This document shows, in pieces, positions 8,505 to 18,400 of a stretch of 64,000 nucleotides of DNA. The notes below the pieces were generated by a model, which was not told where the DNA came from, made no database searches, and saw only the letters and a program-made list of their open reading frames with translations. The position numbers and the translations under genes were made by a program. How positions within the stretch are numbered: position 1 is the first letter of the stretch; each line of letters opens with the position of its first letter. Source of the stretch: Bacteroidota bacterium (lineage in GTDB: Bacteria; Bacteroidota; Bacteroidia; Chitinophagales; Saprospiraceae); contig CAUJEY010000307.1 of the NCBI GenBank assembly GCA_963169325.1, positions 1 through 64,000 on the forward strand, written 5' to 3'.

Positions 8505-9491
8505 TTAAAATTCCGCATCCGTCGAAAACAGCTGCTCTTCACGTTTAGCCATGACGCCGGCTTTTTGGTAGTCGCCGACGCGTTTTTCAAAGAAGTTGGT
8601 TTTGCCCTGGATCGAAATCATATCCATCCAGGAGAAAGGGTTGGCCGTACCGTACACCTTGGGGTTGCCAAGTGACAACAGGAGGCGGTCGGCCACGTAT
8701 TCGATGTACTGTCCCATGAGTTCGGCGTTCATGCCGATGAGCGATACGGGCAGGGCATCGGTAATGAATTCTTTTTCATACATCACGGCTTCAGTGATGA
8801 TGGACTCCACTTCACTCGGATCGAGTTTTTGTTGCAGCATGGAGTAGAGCATGCAGGCGAAGTCGCAGTGCATGCCTTCGTCGCGGCTGATGAGTTCGTT
8901 GGAGAACGTAAGCCCCGGCATGAGGCCGCGTTTTTTCAGCCAGAAAATGGAGCAGAAGGAGCCCGAAAAGAAAATACCTTCCACGGCGGCAAAGGCGATA
9001 AGCCGGTGTGCAAAAGTGGGGGCGTTTTCGATCCACTTGAGCGCCCAGTTGCCTTTTTTGGACACGCAGTCGAGGTTTTGCAGGGCGTGGAACAGGAAGT
9101 CTTTTTCCTTGGGGTCTTTTATATACGTATCGATCAGCAGCGAGTACACCTCGGAATGGATATTCTCGATGGCCACTTGAAAACCGTAGAAACAACGGGC
9201 TTCGGGGATTTGCACTTCGCGCATGAAATTGATTACCAGGTTTTCATTCACAATGCCGTCGCTGGCGGCAAAAAAAGCCAGGACGTGTTTTACAAAGTGC
9301 CGCTCGTTGTCGGTAAGTTTGGTTTCCCAGTCCACCTGGTCCTGCGACAAATCAATTTCTTCCGCGGTCCAGAAAGAGGCTTCAGCTTTTTTATACCATT
9401 CCCATATTTTGGGGTATTTAATGGGCAGAAGCACAAAACGGTTGGGATTTTCCGCCAGGATCGGTTCGACAAAAGAGGCTGCTTGCATCAT
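8505..9491 (-). CDS. nrdB: Ribonucleoside-diphosphate reductase, class Ia beta subunit
   Basis: The R2 subunit provides the diiron-tyrosyl radical used by NrdA. From the ATG at 9489-9491 it is 328 residues; an in-frame ATG at 9546-9548 would add 19 residues (MHETNIFYK...) unlike the family, so I chose the later start. The sequence closely resembles eukaryotic R2: [11 protein letters not shown] (metal-ligand Asp), [15 protein letters not shown] (Glu), EARCFYGFQ (radical Tyr) followed by IENIHSE (Glu, His), [12 protein letters not shown] (Glu), and DEGMHCDFA (Glu, His). The C-terminus LFSTDAEF is the usual R1-binding tail. A TACTTTTG promoter element lies ~260 bp upstream on the same strand, overlapped by DnaA-box-like sites. 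nrdA is ~3 kb downstream beyond several unrelated genes. Confidence 0.96.
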   Translation of the reverse strand: MMQAASFVEPILAENPNRFVLLPIKYPKIWEWYKKAEASFWTAEEIDLSQDQVDWETKLTDNERHFVKHVLAFFAASDGIVNENLVINFMREVQIPEARCFYGFQVAIENIHSEVYSLLIDTYIKDPKEKDFLFHALQNLDCVSKKGNWALKWIENAPTFAHRLIAFAAVEGIFFSGSFCSIFWLKKRGLMPGLTFSNELISRDEGMHCDFACMLYSMLQQKLDPSEVESIITEAVMYEKEFITDALPVSLIGMNAELMGQYIEYVADRLLLSLGNPKVYGTANPFSWMDMISIQGKTNFFEKRVGDYQKAGVMAKREEQLFSTDAEF

Positions 9492-9749
9492 CGTATTCAC
9501 AGTGTATTTCGGTTGTGTATGTTTATAAAAAATGTTTGTCTCATGCATCCAACCCCTGCTCCGGCGCTGTTACCAGGCGCGAATCCGGCACAGATGCTTA
9601 TTGCGAGGTCGGCAAGGACCAAGGCAAAGACCGGGAAGTGAAGGGACGTGGATTGTAAATTGAGCCGTTCTGGAAATCACTTTTCATGATGAAACCGGAT
9701 TTCCCGAATAACCCGAAAGCGGCATTAAGCTTCGAGGCGGAAGCGGAAA

Positions 9750-9757
9750 CAAAAGTA
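9750..9757 (-). promoter_or_regulatory. Bacteroidota -7 element (TACTTTTG), likely nrdB promoter
   Basis: On the minus strand TACTTTTG matches TAnnTTTG exactly. An upstream TTG (9782-9784) is 24 nt away, slightly longer than the usual spacing. Transcription would start near 9743, leaving a ~250-nt leader before nrdB. Confidence 0.5.
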
Positions 9758-9785
9758 TGGTTTTTTTGGCGCGCACCCCTGCAAG

Positions 9786-10006
9786 TTTTCCACACATTGT
9801 TTATAACTATTGCAATTAACTGATTTTCAGTAACTATTAAAATTGCTACATGTTACTAACAATGTGGATAACTCGTGTTGGTATTTTCACAGTCGTTTTC
9901 CTGCTGTCTTAAAAATGACGAAAGTGAAGATGCCTAACCGGTTGTTTTTGAGGGAGAAATGACGAATTGCTCGCCTGCCCTACCGGGTTGGAGGAACTGT
10001 GGAAAA
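9786..10006. promoter_or_regulatory. Cluster of three DnaA-box-like sites upstream of nrdB
   Basis: Three sites fit the relaxed DnaA box TTWTNCACA: 9786-9794 (TTTTCCACA, plus strand), 9863-9871 (TTATCCACA, read on the minus strand) and 9998-10006 (TTTTCCACA, minus strand). The first is next to the putative nrdB promoter. DnaA control of nrdAB is known in E. coli; here it is an inference. The rest of 9549-10080 has no gene. Confidence 0.5.
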
Positions 10007-10080
10007 AAAGTGACCGACATGAAAATGCCACCTGAACGTCATTTACGTATTTCCCGGTCCGTGGCTTTTGGCAAGGCCGT

Positions 10081-10088
10081 TATCTTTG
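10081..10088 (+). promoter_or_regulatory. Bacteroidota -7 element (TATCTTTG)
   Basis: An exact TAnnTTTG match 33 bp before the ATG of the dockerin-type secreted protein. No TTTG stands at the ideal -33 distance (the nearest is 10067-10070, too close), so it is only a partial promoter. Confidence 0.4.
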
Positions 10089-10120
10089 ATTGATTACTCC
10101 ACCTGCTTAATCCATTTGCC

Positions 10121-11056
10121 ATGAACCGGCTTGCTGTTTTTCTGCTCTTCTTTTTTGTAAATACCGGTCTGTATGCCCAGGCAGACACCATTCCGCCGCA
10201 CCTGAAATGCCGGAGCAATCCCATTTTTAATTTTAATTCCATTTGCCAGCTCCCACTTAATGCCGCCGACGTGTTGGACAGCCTGAGTGACAACCAGCCC
10301 CCCGGCCTGCCCCTGGAACTGGGCATCCGAAAATTATGCACAGGCGCCGGGTTTCCGGAAAATCAAGACGCCGTATTATTCCGGATTTCGGAAATAGGCG
10401 GCGGCGGCGTCGAACTCTGGGCGCGGGACGCCGCGGGCAACACCTCCACCTGCCAAACCTATGTCTTCATCTTCGATCAAGGCTTTTGTGACCCGGCAAG
10501 TACCGTGCAGGTGAAAATGCCCGATAATCGGGGTATAGCGGGGGTAGACATCGAAGCCTGGAGTGTTTATTGCACCGGCGATTCCAGTACCTGGCCACCG
10601 TTCCCCGTTGCTACCGACCAGAACGGCTACTGGTCCGCCCTGGGCCAAATAATCGGCCTCGTCGGCGCCGATAACTACGTCACGCCGTCCAAAAAAAACG
10701 CCCCCACCAACGGCGTCACCACCTTCGACCTGCTGGAAATTCAGAAACATATTCTCGGCACCAAACTGTTGGACTCGCCCTACAAAATACTTGCCGCCGA
10801 CGCCAACCTCGACGGCAAGGTGAGCCTGCAAGACATCGTGCTGCTGCAAAAATTGTTGCTGGGCTTGATTCCGGAAATGCCGCACGGGAAATCCTGGCGT
10901 TTCACACCGGCAGACTTCGTATTTCCCGATCCGGCAAATCCCTTTTCCGCGCCACAACAAGCCGTGGCGCCCCATACGGCTGATCCGATACCGGAATCTT
11001 TTAATTTTATCGGCGTGAAAATCGGCGATGTGAATTACTCGGTTGACCCAAAGTGA
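10121..11056 (+). CDS. Secreted protein with a C-terminal dockerin-like domain
   Basis: 311 residues. Residues 1-20 are a signal peptide (ending YAQ). The N-terminal part (~20-125) has four cysteines and resembles HYR/beta-sandwich modules, with ELWARDAAGNTSTCQTYVF closing it. Residues ~185-250 contain a pair of dockerin type I-like calcium loops: VTTFDLLEIQKHILG, then DANLDGKVSLQDIVLLQK. A final segment ends in FIGVKIGDVNYSVDP, which is typical of dockerin tails in Bacteroidota surface proteins. No T9SS sorting domain follows. The binding partner is unknown; a surface or extracellular role is inferred. It converges on corA, with paired palindromes between them. Confidence 0.75.
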   Translation: MNRLAVFLLFFFVNTGLYAQADTIPPHLKCRSNPIFNFNSICQLPLNAADVLDSLSDNQPPGLPLELGIRKLCTGAGFPENQDAVLFRISEIGGGGVELWARDAAGNTSTCQTYVFIFDQGFCDPASTVQVKMPDNRGIAGVDIEAWSVYCTGDSSTWPPFPVATDQNGYWSALGQIIGLVGADNYVTPSKKNAPTNGVTTFDLLEIQKHILGTKLLDSPYKILAADANLDGKVSLQDIVLLQKLLLGLIPEMPHGKSWRFTPADFVFPDPANPFSAPQQAVAPHTADPIPESFNFIGVKIGDVNYSVDPK

Positions 11057-11060
11057 TGTA

Positions 11061-11132
11061 ACGCGAATTTTTAATTCGCGTGGCATACCCAAATCAAAAA
11101 CTTGCCTACTCTACGCGAATTAAAAATTCGCG
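11061..11132. terminator. Paired palindromes between convergent genes
   Basis: Two short palindromes (11061-11081 and 11114-11132, both CGCGAATT/AATTCGCG stems with 3-nt loops) are inverted copies of one element that includes a flanking TGATGT. They lie between the stops of the dockerin-type gene (11056) and corA (11154), and probably serve as a bidirectional terminator. Confidence 0.65.
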
Positions 11133-11153
11133 CCACATCATGGAATCTTAATT

Positions 11154-12104
11154 TTACAAAATCCGCCGCCGCTTCATAAACCAGTATAAAAACACGGTCA
11201 GGCAGCCGGAGAAAAAGATGGTCAGGTAAAACGCCATGGGTTGTTCCGGTACGCCATTGGGAATGTTCATGCCAAAAAACGAGGAGATCAGGGTGGGCAC
11301 CATCAGTACCACGGTGATCACCGTCAGGCGGTGAATGACCACGTTCAGGTTGTTGGAGATGATGCTCGAATAGGCGTCCATGGTACCGTTCAAAATGTTG
11401 GTGTATACGTTGGACATGGAGAGCGCTTGCGAGTTGTCGATGATGATGTCTTCGAACAGATCGGTAAGGTCTTCGTCGCCGTTGATGTGCAGGAAATCCG
11501 TTCGTTTCACCTTCATTTTCAGCAGCTCGTTCGCGTTAAGCGAATTGACGAAGTACACCAGGCTTTTTTCGATGGATAGCAATTGTTTGAGCTCGGCATT
11601 CCGGCTGGAGTGCATCAATTCTTTTTCGATCAGGTTGCGGCGCAGGTTGAGTTTTTTGAGGCAGGAGAGGAAATAAAACACGTTTTGCTCCAGTATTTGC
11701 AGCACAAAACGTTTTTCATCGGCCGGGTCGAAGTTGCGCACCTTGCTTTCCAGAAAAGTATTCAGCACGGGGGTCTCGAAAGCGGAGACGGTCACCACAT
11801 GTTCGATGGTGAGGATGATGCCGATCGGGACGGTAATAAATACCGCTTCGTTTTCCGCTTCGGTCACTTCGTTGAGCACGGGCGTATTGATCAGGATGAA
11901 GCGGATGTCTTCATCGCGTTCGTAACGGGCGCGTTCGTCGAGATCGAGGGAGTCGGTCAGGAAAACGGGATCGAACTCGAGCCGGCGCGCCAGCTCGTCC
12001 AGTTCGTCAGGAGCGAAGGGTGGCGTCAGATTTACCCAACATCCCGGCTCCAGCTCGGGTAATTCCACGAGCCGTCTTTTTTCGCGTGCATAATAACGGA
12101 TCAC
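11154..12104 (-). CDS. corA: CorA-family magnesium/cobalt transporter
   Basis: 316 residues, the normal CorA length. The N-terminal ~250 residues are the cytoplasmic alpha/beta and long-helix domain. Two C-terminal membrane helices follow (~255-275 and ~290-310). The first ends in the pore signature as SFFGMN, the second in a basic tail KRRRIL. It forms a homopentameric inner-membrane channel for Mg2+. The start is a GTG at 12102-12104; no in-frame ATG lies close upstream. It faces the dockerin-type gene tail to tail and is divergent from the giant surface protein. Confidence 0.93.
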   Translation of the reverse strand: MIRYYAREKRRLVELPELEPGCWVNLTPPFAPDELDELARRLEFDPVFLTDSLDLDERARYERDEDIRFILINTPVLNEVTEAENEAVFITVPIGIILTIEHVVTVSAFETPVLNTFLESKVRNFDPADEKRFVLQILEQNVFYFLSCLKKLNLRRNLIEKELMHSSRNAELKQLLSIEKSLVYFVNSLNANELLKMKVKRTDFLHINGDEDLTDLFEDIIIDNSQALSMSNVYTNILNGTMDAYSSIISNNLNVVIHRLTVITVVLMVPTLISSFFGMNIPNGVPEQPMAFYLTIFFSGCLTVFLYWFMKRRRIL

Positions 12105-12490
12105 CGTCCATGGAGTATTGAGTTGCTGAAGAGATATGGCTTAAGCCGGCGCAAACTTACGGCAAGCGATGTTGGCAAGCAACCTTTTGCAGAATCACTT
12201 TTTTGTTAATCGTTGGGGGCAGATTGAAAAATTTTCTATCATTGCACGGCTTTTCGGGTGTTTTTAAAAATTATTTTCAATCCTCCCCCCTTGAGCGGCA
12301 TTTTTTGCCGGCTCAGTTTCTTTTTCTGCCTGTGGCCCGCAAGTATTCGTACCTTAGACGATCACGCCATGCAGCGTAAAAACATATTCAGGTATCTTAA
12401 TTTTTTTCCGCTAAAAAACCTGATTCGTCCTAACCGACATTTTATTATTTATTCAACCAACTTCCGCTTACACACTTAAACTCACTGCGT

Positions 12491-15400
12491 ATGTGCCTTT
12501 CTACTTCCCATTTGTGCACTTTACTGCTTTTGACTTGCGTGGTGGCTTCGCCTTCTTTTAGTCAAACCACATTAAATACCCCCGCCGACCTGATTACTGT
12601 AGACGGTCATCAAATACGACACGTCATCAGCGCCCAAACCGCCCTGCAAGTTCTGGAAATTCAGAACCTGATCCCAGGTGAAAAATATTCCCTGATCGTA
12701 CCGGTAGATCCCGCGTTGGGCGACTGCCAGCCGGGGATCAAACCGGCTGACGCTACGACAAAAGTGTTCGACTACGACGAGCCCGCCCGGCAACTGATTT
12801 TTGAGGCTTCGCAGTCGGCGATGCGCTTCCAATTGAGTTACCCCTGCAGTTGGGCCGCGGACAACCCACCCCGGCACTATGTATCCATCGTATGCGAAAC
12901 CTGTAAGAAGAAAGACCTGAAGTCTTTTATGGAGTCGATCAACGCCACCCTGGAAGTATCCGGCGGTCAAAGCGCGGAAGCGCTGGTTAAAGACGTCCTG
13001 ATCGGCGGTAACTGCTTCGATATAACCGGTGTTACCTACGAAGGCAATGGTGGCCAGATCGGCACCTTTTCCAACGGGCAGACGAATATCGGTTTTAATA
13101 CAGGCGTCATTATGGCTACCGGCGACATAAGCCTGGCGCCGGGCCCAAACGACCAGGACGGCGCCAGCGCGGGCTACGGCTCTTCGACTCCCGACGGCGA
13201 CCTGGCTACCCTGACTTCCGGGGCTTTGTTTGACAAGGCCAACATCGAATTCGATTTCACGCCTACACAATCGCCGGTCACCTTCAACTTCGTTTTTGCT
13301 TCGGAGGAATACTGCGAATACGTGGGCTCCCAATATAATGACGTATTCGGATTTTTTATTTCCGGCCCCGGTATTCCGGGTGGTCAGCAAAATATCGCGT
13401 TGATCCCGGCCACCAATATTCCCGTGGCCATCAACAATGTAAACCACACGTCCTATTCCGGCTTTTATGTCAATAACCAGCCGGCCTCCAGCGGCAACCT
13501 GTGCGGACAACAACCTTCCAACAGCCAGGTGGTCAATGAAATTCAATACGACGGTTACACCCGTAAATTTACCGCCGTTGCTAATGTTCAGACCTGCCAA
13601 ACGTACCATATCAAACTGAAAATCGCTGACGTGGGTGATGGCGTTTGGGATTCGGCCGTGTTTCTGAATTCCGGTTCTTTCGACGCCGGCGGCAATGCTT
13701 CGGTGGAATGGGTCGTCAATGATATTCCGGACGGAGAAGAAGTATTTGAAGGTTGCGGAACGGTAAAACTCGTGTTTTCGAGAGTAGGTGGAAACTTAAA
13801 TGTTCCGCTTCCGGTGCAATTTACGGTAACCGGTACGGCTACTTCGGGCGCAGATTATTCGCCTATCCCAAAGGTTATCGTCATTCCTTCCGGCCAGGAT
13901 TCCTACACCCTGACGGTCAATATCACGAATGACCTCATTATTGAAGGAGACGAAACTATTATTATCACGCTTAACAACCTGTGCTCCTGCCTGGAGCCTA
14001 CCAAAACGCTGATTATTAAAGACCTTCCGCCGCTGGCAGCCGTGCCGGATACCGTTACGATCTGCGGATCGGGCGCCGGCACCGTGAGCGTGGCAGTAAC
14101 GAGCGGTGTAGAGCCCTATACCTACAACTGGCAAAACGGATCGCAGGAATCAACGGCTACCGTATTTGTCGGCGCTTCCAGCAATATCAGAGTGACAGTT
14201 ACGGATGGCTGCGGCAAAACAACCGTGGTCACTGCGCGTATTATCGTGAACCCCCTTCCAAGGGCACAACTGGTACCCCCGGCGCCTCAAATATGTCCGG
14301 GGCAGGAAGCTGTAATCAAAGTACAATTTACCGGAGTAGGGCCATTCACGCTCGTTTACATGAAGAACGGCGACCCGCAACCGCCAATTACGGATATTGT
14401 CGACAACCCCTATCTGCTTACGATAAACGAGCCGGGACTGTACCAGATATTAAGTGTCACCGATGCAGCCGGGTGTGAAGGGCCCGGACAGGGAGCGCTG
14501 CTGGTCATAGAGTCTACCCTGAATCTGACCGGCATACCTACCAATGTGCAATGTGCCAGCCAATCCAACGGATCGATCAACACCACCGTTACGGGCGGTC
14601 AGGGGCCGTACACTTATACCTGGCAGGGCCCTGTCAATATACCGAATATCCCGGATCCTATCAGTTTGCCGGCAGGCAGTTACAATGTGACCGTGACGGA
14701 CGGCTTCGGCTGCACCGACGTACAACAGTTTACCATCATTGCGCCCAACGCACTCACGCCAACGGTTGCCAGTGTGCAAGGAACCAATTGTTACAACCCC
14801 AACGCCGGTAGTATTGACCTGAGCGTAACCGGTGGTTTCCCAACCTATACCTATAAGTGGAATAACACCGTAGTGGTGCAGGACCCGCAAAACCTGACCG
14901 CCGGCACTTATACCGTGACGGTGACGGACCAGTCGGGTTGCACCCGAACCACCACGGCAACCGTACCGGGCGACTTTGTCGCGCCCACGGCCGCTGCTAC
15001 CGTGAACCAACCGCTTACCTGTACCGTCACCAGTGTTGCCCTCGATGGCAGCGCCTCTTCTGTAGGCCCGAACTTCAAATACAAATGGTCGGCCGCCCCC
15101 GGCAATATTGTAAGCGGGGACACCACCTTAAATCCGACGGTAAATCTGGCGGGCAATTATACCCTGGTTGTCACCAATACCACCAACGGCTGCACCTCCA
15201 CCGCCCAGGTGCAGGTAATTGCCGATACTGCCCCGCCGGCAGCCGAAGCGGGTCCGCCACAAAGTATCACTTGTGCCGTGACCAATGTGACCCTGGATGG
15301 CGCCGGCTCCTCCTCCGGACCGAATTTTGTGTATAAATGGACAGCATCACCCGGTGGCGTTATTGTCAGCGGCGATAACACGCTGAATCCGGTTGTTTCC

Positions 15401-18400
15401 GCCGCGGGCACCTACACCCTCCTGGTTACGAATAACCAAACCGGATGCACCAAAACCGATAACGTCACGATTTCGCTCAACATAGCCGCCCCAACAGCAG
15501 CCATCGGCCCGCCCGGAACCCTCACCTGTACCGTTTCACAGGTCACGCTCAATGGAAGCGCCACACCGGCCGGCGGCACTTTCGCCTACCAGTGGACGAC
15601 CCTGAACGGCAATATTCAGTCGGGCCAGGCCGCCGCCAATGCGGTCGTCACGGAGGCCGGCGACTATACCCTGATTGTGACCAATACACAAAACGGCTGT
15701 ACGGATGACGCTTCGGTCAACGTAAAATTGGACTTCACCGACCCGACAGCCGTCGTGGTGGCAAATGATCAGATTACGTGCACCAACAAAACGGTAACAA
15801 TCAATGCAAACGGCTCCTCCTTTGGGCCGGGCTACAGTTTGCTCTGGAATACTTCCGGCGGCGGTAACATCGTGAGCGGCCAGAACACCCTCACGCCGGT
15901 GGTCAATTCGCCGGGCTTTTACGCCCTCTTTGTGACAAACTTAGCCAACAACTGTACCGCATCCGCTTCTGTGCAGGTGACCCAAAATACAATTCCACCC
16001 ATTGTTAATCCGGGCCAGCCCGGCACACTGACTTGCAATACCACCCAAATTGAATTGGGCGATCCCTTGACGGTCGTTTTGCCTTTTATTACTTATCAAT
16101 GGACCGCGTCGCCAGGCGGCAATATTGTGAGCGGCGCCAATACCCCCAGCATTATCCTCAATGAACCGGGGAATTACACCTTGCTGGTGACGAATACCCA
16201 AAATGGCTGCACCTCCACCGGCGCTACGCTTATTTCAGAAAATGTGACACCACCGACGGCCGTCGTGGCGCCTACGGGACAAATCAACTGCGTCACGCCA
16301 ACGCTACAGCTAAACGCGGCAGGATCAAGCACCGGGGCTAATTTCACGTACCAATGGACGACCACCAACGGCACCATCGCCAGCGGCCCCAATACGCTGC
16401 AACCCACGGTAACTACTGCCGGCACCTACAACTTTGTAGTGACGAACGGAGCCAATGGCTGTACGTCGTCGGCCTCTGCAACCGTTACAGCCAACCTGAC
16501 GCCACCCACCGTAGCCATTGCCCAACCCGGCATCATCACTTGCAACCAGTTGCAAATACCACTCGATGGCGCCGGCACCAGTACCGGCAATGAGTTTAAG
16601 TACCAATGGGGTACGCTAAACGGTCAAATCGTATCCGGCAGCGCCACCCTGCAACCTACCGTCAGCAAAGCGGGCACCTATACGTTAGTCGTGACCAATA
16701 CGACCAATAATTGCACCTCCAGCGCCAGCATATCTGTGACTGCCGACGTGACGCCTCCGGTGGCTAATGCAGGTCAACCGGAAACATTAAATTGCGTGTT
16801 GACGTCCCTGACACTGGACGGCAGCGGCTCCAGCCAGGGCGCCAATTTTACCTACCAATGGACTGCTCTTGTAGATGGCAATATTATACCGCCCAGCAAT
16901 ACTCTGAATCCGGTGGTAGACGAACCGGGTATTTACCAACTCATCGTCACGAACGGGCAAAACGGCTGCACAACCGCTGCTACGGTCGAAATCTCGCAGG
17001 ATGCTGCCAGCCCTGTCGTACAAATTGCGGCGCCTGGTATACTGAATTGCTACAACAGCAGCCTTTCCCTCAATGGCGCCGGCTCCAGTGTCGGCGGCAA
17101 CTTTGCCTATTCCTGGAGCGGCCCCGGCATCGTCTCCGGTGGCTCTACGCTCAACCCAAGCATCGATGAGCCGGGTACTTACACCCTGCTGATTACCAAT
17201 AGCAACAATAACTGCACCACCGTAAAAACGGTGACTGTGGCGGAAAATATTCAACCGCCTGCCGCGGACGCCGGCGCCGACAATATCATCAACTGCTTTC
17301 AACCGCAATTGCAAATCGGCGGAACAGGCAGTTCCGCCGGCCCCGATTTTATCTATTCCTGGACCGGAATCGGCATTGTTTCCGGCGGCAACTCGGCGAA
17401 CCCGATCGTGGACCAACCCGGCGCTTACACCCTGCTGATTACCAACACGGTGAATGGGTGTACTGCTACCGACAACGTAATGCTCGACTTTAACCAAACG
17501 GCCCCGCAGGCCGCTGCCGGTCCGGGATTCCAGCTTACCTGTACGGAAACCAGTTACATCCTCTCACCCACGGCAAGCCAGGGAGCAGAGTTTACCTATA
17601 ACTGGTCTACCAATAACGGTAACTTCCTGACAGCGAACAATATCCTGACGCCGACGATCAACGGCGCCGGATTCTACTACCTCACCGTTACCAATACGAT
17701 CAACGGCTGCACGGCAACCGACCAGGTACAAATTACCCGTTCGGACGACTATCCTGAGGCGGATGCCAGCACGAACGGTATCCTGACCTGCGCTACCTTG
17801 TCACTCACGCTGAATGGCAGCAATTCGAGCACAGGACCGGCTTTTTCCTATCTTTGGACTACCTCCAACGGCGGAAATATTGTAAACGGCGAAAACACGC
17901 TTAGCCCCGTCATCGACCAACCGGGCACGTATCAGTTAGCCGTTACAGACAATACCAACTCCTGCGTATCCTTCTCGAGTGTGGAGGTTGCCCAGGATAT
18001 CGCCCCGCCCGCTGTTGATGCCGGAAATGCGCAAACACTGACCTGCTCGTTATCGTCTCTTACCCTGCAAGGCAAGGTGACGTCGAACGGCAATTTCGTT
18101 TACGACTGGCAGGCGCAAAACGGCGGCAATATCCTCAGCGGCGCCAACACGCTCAGCCCGGTGATCAGTGCCGTGGGCACCTACCTGTTCAACGTAACCA
18201 ATACCATCAACGGTTGCAGCGCTTTGGATTCAGTGAATATCCTGGCCGACCAAAATGCGCCGGTGATTGCAATTGCCCAACCGGAGGTACTGACCTGCGC
18301 CGTTGAAACGATTTCCCTGGATGCAAACGGCTCCACGACGGGGAATGTCCAATACGACTGGTCGACTGTCAACGGTAATTTCACAAACCTGAGCGACCCG

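Noticed and set aside
9492-9548. Upstream start for nrdB adding 19 residues
   Set aside because: The extra residues are unlike the R2 N-terminus; the ATG at 9489-9491 gives the expected start.
9598-9795. 65-codon minus-strand frame upstream of nrdB
   Set aside because: It overlaps the putative nrdB promoter and shows no coding features.
9549-10120. Replication origin suggested by the DnaA-box-like cluster
   Set aside because: No dnaA, dnaN, parAB or similar genes nearby and no AT-rich unwinding region obvious; control of nrdB is the simpler reading.
10376-11092. 238-codon frame antisense to the dockerin-type gene
   Set aside because: Shadow of a gene with recognisable dockerin loops.
12258-12479. 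73-codon frame before the giant gene
   Set aside because: No family features, and the region has promoter-like AT-rich composition.
12572-13609. 345-codon frame antisense to the giant surface protein
   Set aside because: The plus strand carries a signal peptide and recognised domains over the same DNA; the antisense product is featureless.
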